Source: Methyloprofundus sp.
GTDB lineage: Bacteria; Pseudomonadota; Gammaproteobacteria; Methylococcales; Methylomonadaceae
Length of the DNA: 64,000 nt
Reading direction: 5' to 3'
NCBI GenBank assembly: GCA_012960135.1
Contig: DUBW01000043.1
Span: 36,063-100,062 of the forward strand
The translations under genes were made by a program, and so were the position numbers. Numbering within the stretch: the first letter of the stretch is position 1; every line of letters begins with the position of its first letter. The notes beneath the pieces were generated by a model that ran no database searches, was not told the origin of the DNA, and saw nothing but the letters and a program-made list of their open reading frames with translations. Below are positions 63,684-64,000 of this stretch, one piece after another.

Positions 63684-64000
63684 ATGGCACTTGCAGAATT
63701 TGATTTAATCAAACAGTTCTTTACTCGACCGGCACAACATAAATGCACAAGGTTATCAGTTGGCGATGATTGCGCATTGCTTTCGGTACCTGAAGGTTAT
63801 GAGCTAGCGATTACTACCGATACCATGGTGGAAAATATACATTTTTTCCCTGACGTATCGCCACAGCAGTTAGGGTATAAATTACTAGCTGTTAATCTAA
63901 GTGATTTGGCCAGTATGGGAGCTGAGCCTATGGCGATTACTTTGGCGTTGACTATGCCAAGAGTTGACTCGGGCTGGCTGCAAGCCTTTGCTGATGGCTT
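63684..64000 (+). CDS. thiL: thiamine-monophosphate kinase, N-terminal part
   Basis: ATG at 63684 begins MALAEFDLIKQFFTRPAQ, followed by VGDDCALLS, ITTDTMVENIHFFPD and NLSDLASMGAEPMAITLALT. These are the ThiL motifs of the AIR synthase-like fold that bind magnesium and ATP. ThiL phosphorylates thiamine monophosphate to the active diphosphate. Only the first 105 codons are in the window, and the usual length is about 320. It begins 10 bases after the upstream small protein stop, so it may share its transcript. Confidence 0.93.
   Translation, partial: MALAEFDLIKQFFTRPAQHKCTRLSVGDDCALLSVPEGYELAITTDTMVENIHFFPDVSPQQLGYKLLAVNLSDLASMGAEPMAITLALTMPRVDSGWLQAFADG

Overview
The window looks like chromosomal DNA of a gammaproteobacterial methanotroph or methylotroph (Methylococcales-like). 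The main reason is a four-gene block at 34.4-37.5 kb for tetrahydromethanopterin (H4MPT) synthesis: MfnB, a DUF447 protein, a dihydropteroate-synthase-like protein and an archaeal-type flavoprotein. It sits beside ordinary gammaproteobacterial genes: a trpFBA-accD-folC-SPOR-cvpA-purF string, sdhCDAB-sdhE-ygfX, rdgC, prlC, ubiD, sbcB and prmB-aroC. The assignment is an inference from gene content and was not checked against a database.

Layout. 0-7.6 kb: partial gamma-carbonic anhydrase, SPFH/zinc-ribbon pair, a PilZ-like protein, oligopeptidase A and UbiD. 7.6-8.7 kb: two diverged copies of a nested palindromic repeat flank a Nudix gene. 8.7-12.3 kb: SlyD-like PPIase, purK-purE, a 44-residue lipoprotein, and an FNR regulator with a perfect FNR box upstream. 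12.3-14.95 kb is a scrap-yard of transposase relics (IS3, probable IS481, probable ISL3) around a sulfotransferase-like gene. 14.97-22.5 kb: the housekeeping superoperon on the minus strand. 22.5-32.4 kb: DUF2231 protein, CinA/PncC, MetZ, phosphoglucomutase, an OprI-like lipoprotein between two L,D-transpeptidases, RdgC, a DNA glycosylase, a PurN-like enzyme and small proteins. 32.8-42.8 kb: dicarboxylate carrier, H4MPT block, folP and the succinate dehydrogenase operon. 42.8-44.1 kb: a YgjP relic and an IS3 relic carrying a GC-rich insert. 44.5-64 kb: prmB-aroC, then a porin / FMN-binding protein / four-helix membrane protein cluster with a Fur-like site, an MliC-type lipoprotein, exonuclease I, a secreted nucleoside hydrolase, a dynamin-like protein with a damaged P-loop, ispG, a polysaccharide-type cluster (epimerase, two glycosyltransferases, beta-propeller), a decayed group II intron, a YqaA-type protein, a frameshifted secreted protein and the start of thiL.

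Intergenic DNA is rich in dispersed palindromic repeats of several families. One pair of hairpins differs by a compensating base pair in the stem. No tRNA, rRNA or CRISPR array was seen. The best candidates for something little described are the Fur-box porin/FMN-protein/membrane-protein cluster, the pseudo-dynamin, and the repeat families.
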